DNA from: an uncultured Alphaproteobacteria bacterium
GTDB taxonomy: Bacteria > Pseudomonadota > Alphaproteobacteria > Micavibrionales > Micavibrionaceae
DNA length: 59,680 nucleotides
NCBI GenBank assembly: GCA_937934135.1
Contig: CALHAW010000011.1
Coordinates: 1 to 59,680, forward strand
Reading direction: 5' to 3'
Shown piece by piece: positions 19,452 to 27,494 of the stretch (the first letter of the stretch is position 1; the number at the start of each line of letters is the position of its first letter). Made by a program: the position numbers and the translations under genes. The notes beneath the pieces are model-generated. The model was not told the origin of the DNA. It did not search any database and worked only from the letters and a program-made list of their open reading frames with translations.

Positions 19452-19999
19452 AGCGTAAAATTATTATGAGAGGGACGGAGGCTGATTGTTGCCTTGAAGT
19501 CATTCTCTGGTTTGATTGCATTTATATTTTGTTTTTCCTCGTGAGTTGTGCCGGTGGTTTCCGCATTATCATTTTGCCAAAGCGCTGTGAGGTTATTTAT
19601 TTGATCTATCGTCATTTGACGCACGCTATCATCCGTCATAAGAAGCGCCAAACTTGCAGCGCATACAATGCCAACCATTGCTGGATTAATTCCTCCTCTT
19701 GTTAATTGAGGGGCAAATCGCCCTAAAATGTGTATGCCTTCTTCGAGTGTCGCCATGACAATTCGGCCTGTTGGTTTTGAATCGTAAGATCCCGCGGCAT
19801 TTTTGTTGCTTAAGAAACGAAAGACTGAAATTTGGGACGCTTGGGTGGCTTTATTAATATAACCCGCGGCTTTACCAAAAGAATTTTCAGAAAGGGTGAG
19901 AAGAGATGGATCGGTAAGGAGGCGGCCAACATAGGTTGAACCTTGTGATAGTAATTGGCTTGCGGTGGTGAATGTTTTTCCTAGCGATAATCCGTTCAT
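19448..19999 (-). CDS. Hypothetical protein with one hydrophobic segment
   Basis: I do not recognise this 183-residue protein. It has a good Shine-Dalgarno (GGGAG, reading into ATG 19999), so it is probably expressed. The N-terminal half is Ser/Thr-rich and amphipathic. A hydrophobic segment near residues 108-122 ([18 protein letters not shown]) may be a membrane helix. The C-terminal 50 residues are polar and probably disordered. It sits alone between sdhB and nadC. Confidence 0.65.
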   Translation of the reverse strand: MNGLSLGKTFTTASQLLSQGSTYVGRLLTDPSLLTLSENSFGKAAGYINKATQASQISVFRFLSNKNAAGSYDSKPTGRIVMATLEEGIHILGRFAPQLTRGGINPAMVGIVCAASLALLMTDDSVRQMTIDQINNLTALWQNDNAETTGTTHEEKQNINAIKPENDFKATISLRPSHNNFTL

Positions 20000-20082
20000 T
20001 GCTCTCCCTTATTGTCTGGATGATAAGGAGATATTAGCAAATAAAAGTTAATTTGTTAAGCTTTTATTTATTAATATATTAA

Positions 20083-20898
20083 CTAATCAATGTCCAATCC
20101 AAAATCAATCGGGGTGATAGTATGGGTGAGCGCCCCGATAGAGATACGATCAATCCCCGTTTCTGCAATTTTTCTGATTCTTTCAAGGGTTATGCCGCCC
20201 GATGCTTCGGTAATCAATTTCCCATCAGTCATAGTCAACGCTTTGCTTAATACCTTTGCAGGCATATTATCGAGGAGAACGGCATGCGCGTTCCCGTTTT
20301 TTAAAACGTGGCTTAATTGATCTAATGTATCAACCTCGATCTGAACAAAATCACTTTTACCTTTTGCGTTATTTAAGGCCGCATCAACACTACCCGCTGC
20401 GGCGATGTGGTTGTCTTTAATTAAAATGGCATCATACAGCCCGAAACGGTGATTCATCCCACCGCCATCTTTTACGGCTTGTTTATGAAGCATACGATAA
20501 GCAGGAAGTGTTTTACGCGTATCATAAATTTTGGCGTTTGTGCCTTTCACGGCATCAACATAACGCGCCGTGTTGGTGGCAATACCGCTTAAATGAGAAA
20601 GAAAATTTAGCGCGACGCGCTCGGCTTTTAAGACATTTAGCGCGTTTCCAGAAACGGTTAAAATTTTATCACCTGCGGTGAATTGATCGCTGTTATTTTT
20701 GTAAGTGTCAATTTTTAAGTCTTTATCAACCTCTGCAAAAACATCTTGTGCAATTTGAAGGCCAGATAATACACCGCCTTCACGGGCATTAATGGTTGCG
20801 GACATGATGGCATCAGGCGCAATAGTCGCTTGTGATGTAATATCACCGATATTTTTTAAATCTTCAGCCAGTGCCGATTGAATAAGATCAAGAAACAT
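20083..20898 (-). CDS. nadC: Nicotinate-nucleotide pyrophosphorylase (quinolinate phosphoribosyltransferase)
   Basis: This enzyme converts quinolinate and PRPP to nicotinate mononucleotide in de novo NAD synthesis. I place the start at 20898 (MFLDLIQSALAEDL), giving 271 residues; an upstream in-frame extension to 20937 lies entirely within nadA. Conserved features are GDITSQA near the start, ERVALNFLSHLSGIAT, YDTRKTLPAYR, KQAVKDGGGMNHRFGLYDAILIKDNH and VEVDTLDQ-like/LLDNMP segments. The start overlaps the nadA end, so the two are coupled. Confidence 0.94.
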   Translation of the reverse strand: MFLDLIQSALAEDLKNIGDITSQATIAPDAIMSATINAREGGVLSGLQIAQDVFAEVDKDLKIDTYKNNSDQFTAGDKILTVSGNALNVLKAERVALNFLSHLSGIATNTARYVDAVKGTNAKIYDTRKTLPAYRMLHKQAVKDGGGMNHRFGLYDAILIKDNHIAAAGSVDAALNNAKGKSDFVQIEVDTLDQLSHVLKNGNAHAVLLDNMPAKVLSKALTMTDGKLITEASGGITLERIRKIAETGIDRISIGALTHTITPIDFGLDID

Positions 20899-21895
20899 CG
20901 AGCATTTTTTGGATAGGCACGCGGGATGCTTCGGCAAGTTCAGGCGTGAGGAAAACTTCAGGCCCTTCTTCTTGCAGCGCTTTCAAAATTTTGGGAAGTG
21001 TAATGCGTTTCATGTGTGGACACATTTGGCAGGGGCGTATTAATTGCATGTCTGGGTTTGCCGCGGCGATGTTATCGCTCATCGAACATTCAGTGATCAG
21101 CACAACGCGCTCTGGCTTCGTGCCTGTAACATCACCATTCACGTAGTCAACCATTTGTTGGGTTGATCCAGTAAAATCTGCTTCGGCCAATACATCGGGC
21201 GGGCATTCAGGATGGGCAAGGACGGTGATGCCATCATATTTTGCACGAAAGCCTTTAATATCTTCAGGTGTAAAGCGTTCATGTACTTCACAACTGCCTT
21301 CCCATGTCAGGACTTTTTTATCCGTATGTCCTTGGGTGTATTGTGCCAGATATTGGTCTGGAATCATGAGGACAGTGTCGCTATCGAAGGAATTAACAAT
21401 TTTAACCGCGTTCCCAGAAGTGCAACAAATGTCACTTTCCGCTTTTACTTCTGCCGAAGTATTGACGTAGGTAATGATTGGCACGTTTGGATATTTTTCA
21501 CGAAGCAATCTAACGTCCGCCGCCGTAATGGATTCGGCCAGCGAACAACCTGCCTTCATATCAGGGATAATAACTTTTTTATCCATACAAAGTGCCTTTG
21601 ATGTTTCCGCCATAAAATGCACACCGCATTGAATAATAATATCCGCTTCAGACTTTGCCGCTTCACGGGCAAGGGCGAGAGAGTCACCGACAATATCAGC
21701 CACACCATGAAAGATGTCTGGCGTCATATAATTATGAGCAAGGATCACCGCGTTCTTTTCTTTTTTTAAGCGGTTAATTTCATGAATATAAGGCGCAAGG
21801 GTCTGCCAATATTTTTCTTCATATTGATCAGAAAGCATGGCGTAAATTGGCGCGGTGGCCTCTGCTACTTCGGCAGTATAAGCTAAATCAGTCAT
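20888..21895 (-). CDS. nadA: Quinolinate synthase NadA
   Basis: This [4Fe-4S] enzyme condenses iminoaspartate with dihydroxyacetone phosphate to quinolinate. The 335 residues contain the family motifs AHNYMTPDI, GVHFMAETSKAL (first cluster Cys just before), CCTSGNAV and the C-terminal CQMCPHMKRI. These give the three cluster cysteines. The gene is upstream of and overlaps nadC. The aspartate oxidase gene nadB, which makes the substrate, is not in this window. Confidence 0.96.
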   Translation of the reverse strand: MTDLAYTAEVAEATAPIYAMLSDQYEEKYWQTLAPYIHEINRLKKEKNAVILAHNYMTPDIFHGVADIVGDSLALAREAAKSEADIIIQCGVHFMAETSKALCMDKKVIIPDMKAGCSLAESITAADVRLLREKYPNVPIITYVNTSAEVKAESDICCTSGNAVKIVNSFDSDTVLMIPDQYLAQYTQGHTDKKVLTWEGSCEVHERFTPEDIKGFRAKYDGITVLAHPECPPDVLAEADFTGSTQQMVDYVNGDVTGTKPERVVLITECSMSDNIAAANPDMQLIRPCQMCPHMKRITLPKILKALQEEGPEVFLTPELAEASRVPIQKMLDVS

Positions 21896-21935
21896 GTCGC
21901 AGTTTTACCGTATTGCGGCTTTTGATTAAAGCGAT

Positions 21936-22559
21936 TTATTTCTTATTTTTTAACAAAACTCGGATATGCGGGCGGCCTGTTTCTGCCTCGTATTTCTCGT
22001 AATATTGCTGATGATACTCCTCCGCAGGCCAGAATTTTTGCAATGGCTCTAATGTTGTAACAACTTCATCTTTCCAAATTTTGGCCTCATTGGCGGCTTT
22101 GATGGCCTCTTGAGCGATCTTTTTCTGCTCTTCATCGTGATAAAATACGGCGGAACGATATTGCGTTCCACGGTCAACACCCTGACGGTTTAATTGCGTT
22201 GGATCATGTGCTTTTTGGAAGAAATAGTCTAAAATTTCACGATATGTGATGATTTCAGGGTCATAATAGATATCTGTGACCTCTGCATGGCCTGTTTTGC
22301 CTGTTGTGATGTCTTTGTAGGTCGGATTATCGGTTTTTCCGCCTGAATAGCCTGAAATAGTGAACACAACGCCATTTAAAGCGCGAAATTCGCTCTCTAA
22401 ACACCAAAAACACCCCCCTGCGAGGGTTGCAATGGGGTAATTATCTGGTTTTTCTGTTTTTATCGTCTCAGCCACGTCCATTCCTTTCGAATTATTGGGA
22501 AAACCTATAAAAAATAGGCCCGCAAAGGCAAAAATAAGCAGTAATGGGATATATTTCAT
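21936..22559 (-). CDS. msrA: Peptide methionine sulfoxide reductase MsrA, exported form
   Basis: MsrA repairs S-methionine sulfoxide in proteins. The 207 residues have the catalytic motif GGCFWCLESEF with nucleophile Cys50, plus GYSGG, YRSAVFYHDEEQ and the C-terminal region typical of MsrA. An N-terminal hydrophobic stretch (residues 4-20) looks like a signal peptide or anchor, so the enzyme probably acts in the periplasm. It is followed downstream by nadA in the same direction and is divergent from the MFS gene. Confidence 0.94.
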   Translation of the reverse strand: MKYIPLLLIFAFAGLFFIGFPNNSKGMDVAETIKTEKPDNYPIATLAGGCFWCLESEFRALNGVVFTISGYSGGKTDNPTYKDITTGKTGHAEVTDIYYDPEIITYREILDYFFQKAHDPTQLNRQGVDRGTQYRSAVFYHDEEQKKIAQEAIKAANEAKIWKDEVVTTLEPLQKFWPAEEYHQQYYEKYEAETGRPHIRVLLKNKK

Positions 22560-22604
22560 AGTTAATCATTCGTCATTATAGGCTTTGAGGTTACAGTTTA
22601 TCTC

Positions 22605-23855
22605 ATGAATAAAAAATCTGTTTTTTCATGGTGTTTATATGATTGGGCCAATACGGCCTTTAGCACCGTTATTATTACCTTCGTCTTTAGTGTCTATTTC
22701 ACCAAACAAATAGCAGGGGATGAAACGGATGGCGGCGCGCAATGGAGCTTTATGATCGCCGCGTCTGGTTTAGTGATTGCGTTTTTAAGCCCCTTTTTGG
22801 GGGCTGTGGCGGATAATTCAGGCGCACGTAAAAAATGGCTGTTTTGGCTGTCTCTTCTTTGTATCGTGCCAACAATAGCGCTTTGGTTTGCGGCGCCAGG
22901 AATTAATTTAGTTGTTGTTTTAATGCTGGTGGCTTTTGCCAATATTGGGTTGGAGCTATCCCAAGTTTTCGCCAATGCCATGCTGCCCTATATTGCGCCT
23001 GCGGATAAAATAGGGCGCGTATCCGGATGGGCATGGGCGCTGGGTTATTTAGGTGGGTTGGGCGCGTTGGCATTGACTTTGTTTGGTTTTGTAGGGATGG
23101 CGGGCATGAAGCCGTTGATTGCCTTGCCCCAAGAAAATTTTGATCATATCCGTATTGTTGGACCATTGGTTGGGATTTGGTTCTTTGTTTTTATGCTACC
23201 GCTTTTATTTTTTACCAAAGATATAAAAATAAAAGTACTTGGTTTTTGGCAAGCAATTTCTGTGGGGTTAAAGCAATTATTAGCGAGCGCCAAGACAGCC
23301 AAAAAACATAAGAATTTTTTGTGGTTTCTGGTGTCAAGCGCGATTTACCGCGATGGCCTTGTAACGTTGTTTGCCATTGGCGGGGTATATGCGGCGACGC
23401 AGTTTGGAATGGGCTTTGCTGACTTGATGATCTTTGCGATTGGGCTTAATGTGACAGCGGCTTTGGGTGCTTTTGGTTTTGCCTTTCTTGATGATTATTT
23501 GGGGTCGAAACCAACGATTATATCCTCCTTAATAGGGCTTATTGCGATTGGTGGTATGATCTTAATGATCACGGATAAGAATACATTTATCTATCTCTCG
23601 CTTGGGCTTGGAATTTTTATTGGGCCTGTACAGGCAGCCAGCCGTACAATGGTGACGAAGCTTTGCCCTAAAGAAATGATCACGCAAGGTTATGGTCTTT
23701 ATGCCTTCACGGGCAAATCTATTTCATTTTTGGGGCCGCTTTTATTTGGTGTCGCCACCAGTATTTTTGGAACGCAACAGGCCGGCATGGCCAGCATTGT
23801 TTTATTTTGGGTTGTCGGGTTATTATTGCTTTTGAAAGTACGGGAAGAAACATGA
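22605..23855 (+). CDS. MFS transporter, UMF1/Atg22-like family
   Basis: This is a 416-residue inner-membrane protein with about 12 helices. The N-terminus has the UMF1-type signature SWCLYDWANTAFSTVIITF, and an MFS loop FLSPFLGAVADNSGARKK follows. The substrate cannot be told from sequence. It is translationally coupled (ATGA) to the downstream AmpD-like amidase, so a link to import or recycling of cell-wall products is possible but unproven. Confidence 0.88.
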   Translation: MNKKSVFSWCLYDWANTAFSTVIITFVFSVYFTKQIAGDETDGGAQWSFMIAASGLVIAFLSPFLGAVADNSGARKKWLFWLSLLCIVPTIALWFAAPGINLVVVLMLVAFANIGLELSQVFANAMLPYIAPADKIGRVSGWAWALGYLGGLGALALTLFGFVGMAGMKPLIALPQENFDHIRIVGPLVGIWFFVFMLPLLFFTKDIKIKVLGFWQAISVGLKQLLASAKTAKKHKNFLWFLVSSAIYRDGLVTLFAIGGVYAATQFGMGFADLMIFAIGLNVTAALGAFGFAFLDDYLGSKPTIISSLIGLIAIGGMILMITDKNTFIYLSLGLGIFIGPVQAASRTMVTKLCPKEMITQGYGLYAFTGKSISFLGPLLFGVATSIFGTQQAGMASIVLFWVVGLLLLLKVREET

Positions 23856-24538
23856 CACTTATTCAAAAACTATCGCCAAATTTTGATGAACGCACAGATG
23901 CCATCTCCATGATTTTGCTCCATTATACAGGCATGAAAACGGCGGACGCGGCGCTGGCCCGTTTGACAGACGCTGATGCAAAAGTGAGTAGCCATTACAC
24001 GATTGATGAAGATGGCACGGTCTATCAACATGTGGAAGAGAGCAAGCGCGCATGGCATGCGGGCGTGTCGTGTTGGCAGGGTGAAAAAGATATTAATAAT
24101 CTGTCGATTGGGGTTGAAATTGTAAATCCAGGGCATGAATTTGGCTATCGGGCGTTTCCTTTGGCACAAATAAAAGCTGTCATTGCGCTGTGTCAGGATC
24201 TTCAATCCCGTCATAAAATTGAACATGTGTTGGCGCATTCTGATGTTGCACCAGACCGTAAGCAAGATCCGGGGGAGTTATTCCCGTGGGCAATGCTGGC
24301 GATGGAAGAGGTCGGCGTTTGGCCCAATATATCAAGCGAGGATCAAGTGAAATCCCAGGCAATCAATGTTTTTCAAGGGTTGCAGGATTATGGTTATGAG
24401 GCCGTAAAGGGTAAAAATGCGCTTATAGCGTTTCAACGGCACTATGTTCCTGAGGCGTTTGAGCGTGAAACAGCAGGTGAGCCTTGCGCTTTGACGCGGG
24501 CGCGGCTTTATGCCTTGCTGGCACGGCATATGATGTGA
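23852..24538 (+). CDS. N-acetylmuramoyl-L-alanine amidase, AmpD/AmiD-like, with peptidoglycan-binding domain
   Basis: This zinc amidase of the Amidase_2 family cuts the bond between muramic acid and the stem peptide. The start at 23852 overlaps the MFS stop (ATGA) and gives 228 residues. Zinc ligands are His24 (ILLHYTG) and the later His and Asp of AHSDVAPDRKQDPG. The family segment SSHYTIDEDGTVYQHV is also present. The last 70 residues form a helical peptidoglycan-binding-like domain. With no signal peptide it is probably cytoplasmic and acts in wall recycling, like AmpD. Confidence 0.9.
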   Translation: MTLIQKLSPNFDERTDAISMILLHYTGMKTADAALARLTDADAKVSSHYTIDEDGTVYQHVEESKRAWHAGVSCWQGEKDINNLSIGVEIVNPGHEFGYRAFPLAQIKAVIALCQDLQSRHKIEHVLAHSDVAPDRKQDPGELFPWAMLAMEEVGVWPNISSEDQVKSQAINVFQGLQDYGYEAVKGKNALIAFQRHYVPEAFERETAGEPCALTRARLYALLARHMM

Positions 24539-24542
24539 TATG
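24515..24542 (+). promoter_or_regulatory. Candidate promoter of RNase P RNA
   Basis: TTGCTG (24515-24520), a 16-bp spacer and GATATG (24537-24542) lie in the end of the amidase gene. They place transcription start near 24549, matching the first base of the RNase P P1 helix. The match to consensus is only fair. Confidence 0.4.
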
Positions 24543-24580
24543 ACATCCCTGTCAGAAGGTCGGGTAATCGAGTTATTAAC

Positions 24581-24615
24581 GAGCCTCCTCCCGCTTGCGG
24601 GTTTGGGGGCTTTTT
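24581..24615 (+). repeat. Hairpin repeat copy 1 (RNase P P3 arm)
   Basis: An inner stem CCCG with a CTTG tetraloop sits inside an outer stem AGCCTCC/GGGGGCT, and a run of T follows. The first 25 bases are identical to copy 2 at 24731, and the core recurs in the 16S-23S spacer at 58342. The shape is that of an intrinsic terminator, yet it lies inside an RNA that must be read through. Confidence 0.8.
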
Positions 24616-24730
24616 ATTAATTAGGAAAGTCCGGGCTTCATGGAAATACGACGCCGGGTAACCCCCGGGGGGCGCGAGCCTACGGAAAGTGCTGCAGAGA
24701 ATAGACCGCTTTTTATTGTTCGTGAGAGCA

Positions 24731-24765
24731 GAGCCTCCTCCCGCTTGCGGGTTTGAGGGCTTTTA
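24731..24765 (+). repeat. Hairpin repeat copy 2 (RNase P P12 arm)
   Basis: This copy matches copy 1 over its first 25 bases (through the CTTG-capped stem and the following GTTTG). It then differs by one base in the outer 3' strand (GAGGGCT), which leaves one mismatch in the outer stem. A TTTT run follows. Confidence 0.8.
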
Positions 24766-25054
24766 AAAAGTAAGGGTGAGAAGGTGCGGTAAGAGCGCAC
24801 CGCGTGTTTAGTAATAAACATGGCAAGGTAAACCCCGTCGGAAGCAAGATCAAATAGGAGTAGCAGATGAAAGTGTTTCCCTTTCGTTACTCGGGTAGAT
24901 TGCATGAGCATGTCAGTAATGGCACGCCTAGATGAATGATTACCGGCCCTTTGGGCTACAAAACCCGGCTTATAGACCTTCTGACATTTTTTATTGACAT
25001 AATTAATATTTGTTGTATAACAATCTTTATTATAAATTATGCGTGGAATGAAGA

Positions 25055-25519
25055 ATGTCTAAATTAAACAACGCGGGAAGAAGTTCCTCAGCATTTGCAA
25101 CGGCTGTTGAAGAATATTACCATTTGAAGACGGTAGCGATTGATGCCGCAATCTTTGTGCCAGCAGGTAAGCCAAATTACGCGATGTCCGAAGTTGATGG
25201 GACAATGTTTAAGTATGCCATGACCTTAATGAATGCGGGGCATGATGTTGAGTTTATTGTGCCAAAGCTTGAAGAAAAAGCAGCCGCTCAAGGGTTTTTA
25301 GAATATTTATATACCAAAGCTGTTGGTCGCCACAAACCTGTTTCTGTGAAAGTGCAAGCACAGTTAAGAACAGATGCATTCGATGTTTTAATTACGAACA
25401 GACCCAACAGCTTTGATGATATTACACGTTTTGATACATCATCTTCTTTGCAGGATTCCCTTGGCCAACAACTTGCGAAAGCGCTTCCATTACTGGAAAA
25501 TACACTAAAAATTGCTTAA
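25055..25519 (+). CDS. Hypothetical protein between RNase P RNA and tmRNA
   Basis: I do not recognise this 154-residue protein. It has no signal peptide or membrane helix. The middle looks like a compact alpha/beta domain (VAIDAAIFVPAGKPNYAMSEVDGTMFKYAM, about residues 27-60). A basic stretch (RHKPVSVKVQ) and an acidic, serine-rich C-terminus follow. The reading frame is clean and fills the space between two stable-RNA genes on the same strand. Confidence 0.6.
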   Translation: MSKLNNAGRSSSAFATAVEEYYHLKTVAIDAAIFVPAGKPNYAMSEVDGTMFKYAMTLMNAGHDVEFIVPKLEEKAAAQGFLEYLYTKAVGRHKPVSVKVQAQLRTDAFDVLITNRPNSFDDITRFDTSSSLQDSLGQQLAKALPLLENTLKIA

Positions 25520-25523
25520 TTCA

Positions 25524-25552
25524 TTGAAAAATTAACCTATCTTTCCTATAAT
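25524..25552 (+). promoter_or_regulatory. Near-consensus sigma-70 promoter of tmRNA
   Basis: TTGAAA (25524-25529), exactly 17 bp, and a perfect TATAAT (25547-25552) sit just before the tmRNA gene, predicting a start near 25559. It is one of the strongest promoters in the window, as expected for an abundant stable RNA. Confidence 0.75.
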
Positions 25553-25558
25553 GAATGT

Positions 25559-25975
25559 GCGGGCTTGCCCGTTATGACGCTAAACGTGGATACGGAATAA
25601 GCGTTGTGGACCCGGGGGCAGTACCCGGCAGCTCCACCATTTTGAATATAAAAGGTGTTTTATAAACACTTTAGGCTTACGACTGTAAGCCCGCGAAATC
25701 GTTTTCGCGCAAACTATGTTCAAAAGCGCGGGGCTGAAACAGGATCGACACACGTAGTAAAGGTATCTTTCGGTGTTCGGCTTTCCGCCGTTATCGGATA
25801 ATTTTGATAGTTGCAAATGACAACAATCAGTTCGTAGCAGCTAACGATAATTCTTTCGTTGGTGAAGCTATTGCAGCCTAATTTGGCCGCTTAGTGCGTT
25901 ACATAAAATCCCTTTGCCCTTGAACCGGTGAAGGTGGGGTTCGCCAGCCCCTAGCAACAGAATGCTGGCATTTTT
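25559..25975 (+). ncRNA. ssrA: Transfer-messenger RNA, circularly permuted two-piece form
   Basis: tmRNA rescues stalled ribosomes and tags the product for degradation. The gene is permuted as in alphaproteobacteria. The acceptor piece comes first and ends in encoded CCA at 25639, with the T-arm ACCCGGGGGCAGTACCCGG. A spacer with hairpins follows (25640-25729), then the coding piece starting GGGGCTG at 25730. GGGGCTG pairs with CAGCTCC to form the acceptor stem with the G3-U70 pair that alanyl-tRNA synthetase reads. The tag frame runs from GCA at 25813 to TAA at 25879-25881 (22 residues). A hairpin GCCAGC/GCTGGC plus T-run closes the 3' end. Exact ends are estimates. Confidence 0.92.
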
Positions 25976-25980
25976 AAAAT

Positions 25981-26012
25981 CGTCAAATTGGTAAACCGAA
26001 GGACGTTTTTTT
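25981..26012 (+). terminator. Candidate terminator after tmRNA
   Basis: CGTC pairs with GACG around an inner TTGG/CCGA stem, followed by seven T. It may terminate tmRNA transcripts if the hairpin at 25943-25969 does not. Confidence 0.5.
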
Positions 26013-26112
26013 CTTGTAACTTTTTCCATTTTTTACCGAATGTCCCTTACCGAATGTCAGGGTGGCTTACCATGACGGGTTTTCGCGTATGGCATTTTTA
26101 AAAAGGTTTTCC

Positions 26113-26775
26113 ATGAAAAAAATTATTCTCTCATTTGGCTTGCTAAGCCTTTTTATGGTGGTGGGATGCGCCAATCAACAATTAACCAATACAGGACGCA
26201 TTGCCAATGCAGATAATCTAACAGAGGTCGATTTTGGTGAAGTCAGCAAACATAAGAAAATTCAAGAATATATCGTCCCTGATGCGGCGCAGCGCAGTTT
26301 TGACCACATCGTCTTAGGGCCCATTCGCTATGATATGGATGCGGATTCTGAAGAAGAGTTAGAAGAAAAAGATCGTGTTAAATTGGCAGAATATTTTCAC
26401 AAACAACTTGAAAAAGAACTAGAGGGATATCCAATTCGTAAGCAATCTGAAGGTATTCCTGATAATAGTTACTATGTTGATATCACCGTCACGGGCATTA
26501 ATGGTTCTGCGGCGTGGTTGAATATATTACTGACCGCAACTGTGGCTTTGCCATTTGATACAGGCGGTATTTCTGCAGAAGTTAGTATTTATGATTATCA
26601 TACAAAAGAAGAAGTTGCGGCATTTCGTGCGTTTCGTGAGGGAACAATGTTCCATCTTCTGGGCGGTGCAACCGAATATGGTCACGCCGAAGGCGGCATT
26701 CAGCTTTATGCCCAGCATATAAAAAGCCTGCTGGAAAAATTCCAATGTAATGGTTGCCACTTAAAGCCTGAATAG
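26113..26775 (+). CDS. DUF3313-like outer-membrane or periplasmic lipoprotein
   Basis: The start at 26113 gives a classic lipoprotein signal with lipobox VVGC (Cys19); an upstream in-frame ATG at 26062 would hide it. The 220 residues include an acidic stretch (DADSEEELEEKD, about residue 80) and an alternating beta pattern (YYVDITVTGINGS). A glycine-flanked C-terminal region (GGATEYGHAEGGIQ) resembles DUF3313 proteins, which are of unknown function. Two cysteines end the chain (CNGC). It stands alone. Confidence 0.7.
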   Translation: MKKIILSFGLLSLFMVVGCANQQLTNTGRIANADNLTEVDFGEVSKHKKIQEYIVPDAAQRSFDHIVLGPIRYDMDADSEEELEEKDRVKLAEYFHKQLEKELEGYPIRKQSEGIPDNSYYVDITVTGINGSAAWLNILLTATVALPFDTGGISAEVSIYDYHTKEEVAAFRAFREGTMFHLLGGATEYGHAEGGIQLYAQHIKSLLEKFQCNGCHLKPE

Positions 26776-26983
26776 CCGATAGCCGTGCAAATGCGATGAA
26801 AACGCAAAAAATTCATAAGAAAACTGAATATTATCAAAAGCTTTTCCACAACTGATCTGACTCTTTTGTTTAATCGGCTAGATTTACGGAATCAAATATG
26901 CGAATCATTAAACATCAAAGCGTTCATTCGGACGTGACAAAGTAAAATCTTGATTTTAAATCTAATAATTGTAACGGTGAAAC

Positions 26984-27487
26984 ATGACTGATAATAACCA
27001 GGGCGACGAAGATATTTTGCGGTATGACAAAATGGTGGAAAACGCCTTGCGCGGTGTCGTGAAGCAGGCAGTTGAAGAAGTCATGGCCGAAGGCCTTCCC
27101 GCGGAACATCATTTTTATATTACCTTCATGACAGATTATCCGGGTGTTGATATCCCAGAATATTTGAAAGATCGCTACCCTGGTGAAATGACAATCGTTC
27201 TTCAATTCCAATTTTATGATTTGGATGTTAATGATGAAAGATTACAGGTCACCTTATCATTTAATAATGTCCCAGAAAAATTAGTGGTGCCGTTGGCGGC
27301 AATTACTATTTTTGCAGACCCGTCCGTTAACTTCGCGCTTCAATTCCAACCTTTAGGTGAAGATGGTGAACCTGACCTTGAACCTGATGGAGACAATGAT
27401 CCTTCAGGAACAGAGCCTTCTGGCGATGGCGGCGGTGATGGCGCAACGGGTGAAGTTGTCTCTCTTGATAACTTCCGTAAAAAATAA
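26984..27487 (+). CDS. sspB: SspB, ClpXP adaptor for ssrA-tagged proteins (alphaproteobacterial type)
   Basis: SspB holds ssrA-tagged substrates and tethers them to ClpX. The 167 residues have the alphaproteobacterial SspB core (about residues 10-112: YDKMVENALRGVVKQAVEEV, FYITFMTDYPGVDIP, FADPSVNFALQF). A flexible Gly/Asp-rich linker follows, and the C-terminus VVSLDNFRKK is the ClpX-binding tail. The gene lies about 1 kb downstream of tmRNA, so both halves of the tagging and delivery route are close together. The next gene begins 7 bp after the stop. Confidence 0.93.
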   Translation: MTDNNQGDEDILRYDKMVENALRGVVKQAVEEVMAEGLPAEHHFYITFMTDYPGVDIPEYLKDRYPGEMTIVLQFQFYDLDVNDERLQVTLSFNNVPEKLVVPLAAITIFADPSVNFALQFQPLGEDGEPDLEPDGDNDPSGTEPSGDGGGDGATGEVVSLDNFRKK

Positions 27488-27494
27488 CAATTTA

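Larger units (their letters stand above)
24550..24986 (+). ncRNA. rnpB: RNase P RNA (bacterial class A) with two inserted hairpin repeats
   Basis: This RNA is the catalytic subunit of RNase P, which matures tRNA 5' ends. Helix P1 is a perfect 12-bp pairing of TGTCAGAAGGTC (24550) with GACCTTCTGACA (24975-24986), followed by a T-run that can terminate. Conserved core segments are GGAAAGTCCGGGC, CTACGGAAAGTG, CAGAGAATAGACCGC, AAGGTGCGGTAAGAGCGCAC, GGCAAGGTAAACCCC and GATGAATGATTACCG. Two copies of the same hairpin sit in the peripheral arms corresponding to P3 (about 24581-24615) and P12 (about 24731-24765). The core is otherwise intact, so the RNA should work. Confidence 0.95.

Noticed and set aside
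24541-25000. Riboswitch or group II intron fragment upstream of the 154-residue gene
   Set aside because: The conserved core and the 12-bp P1 helix fit RNase P RNA throughout.
26776-26983. A possible DnaA box (TTTTCCACA) and origin in the gap before sspB
   Set aside because: Only one imperfect box is visible, with no cluster, no dnaA/dnaN or parAB nearby and no AT-rich repeats.
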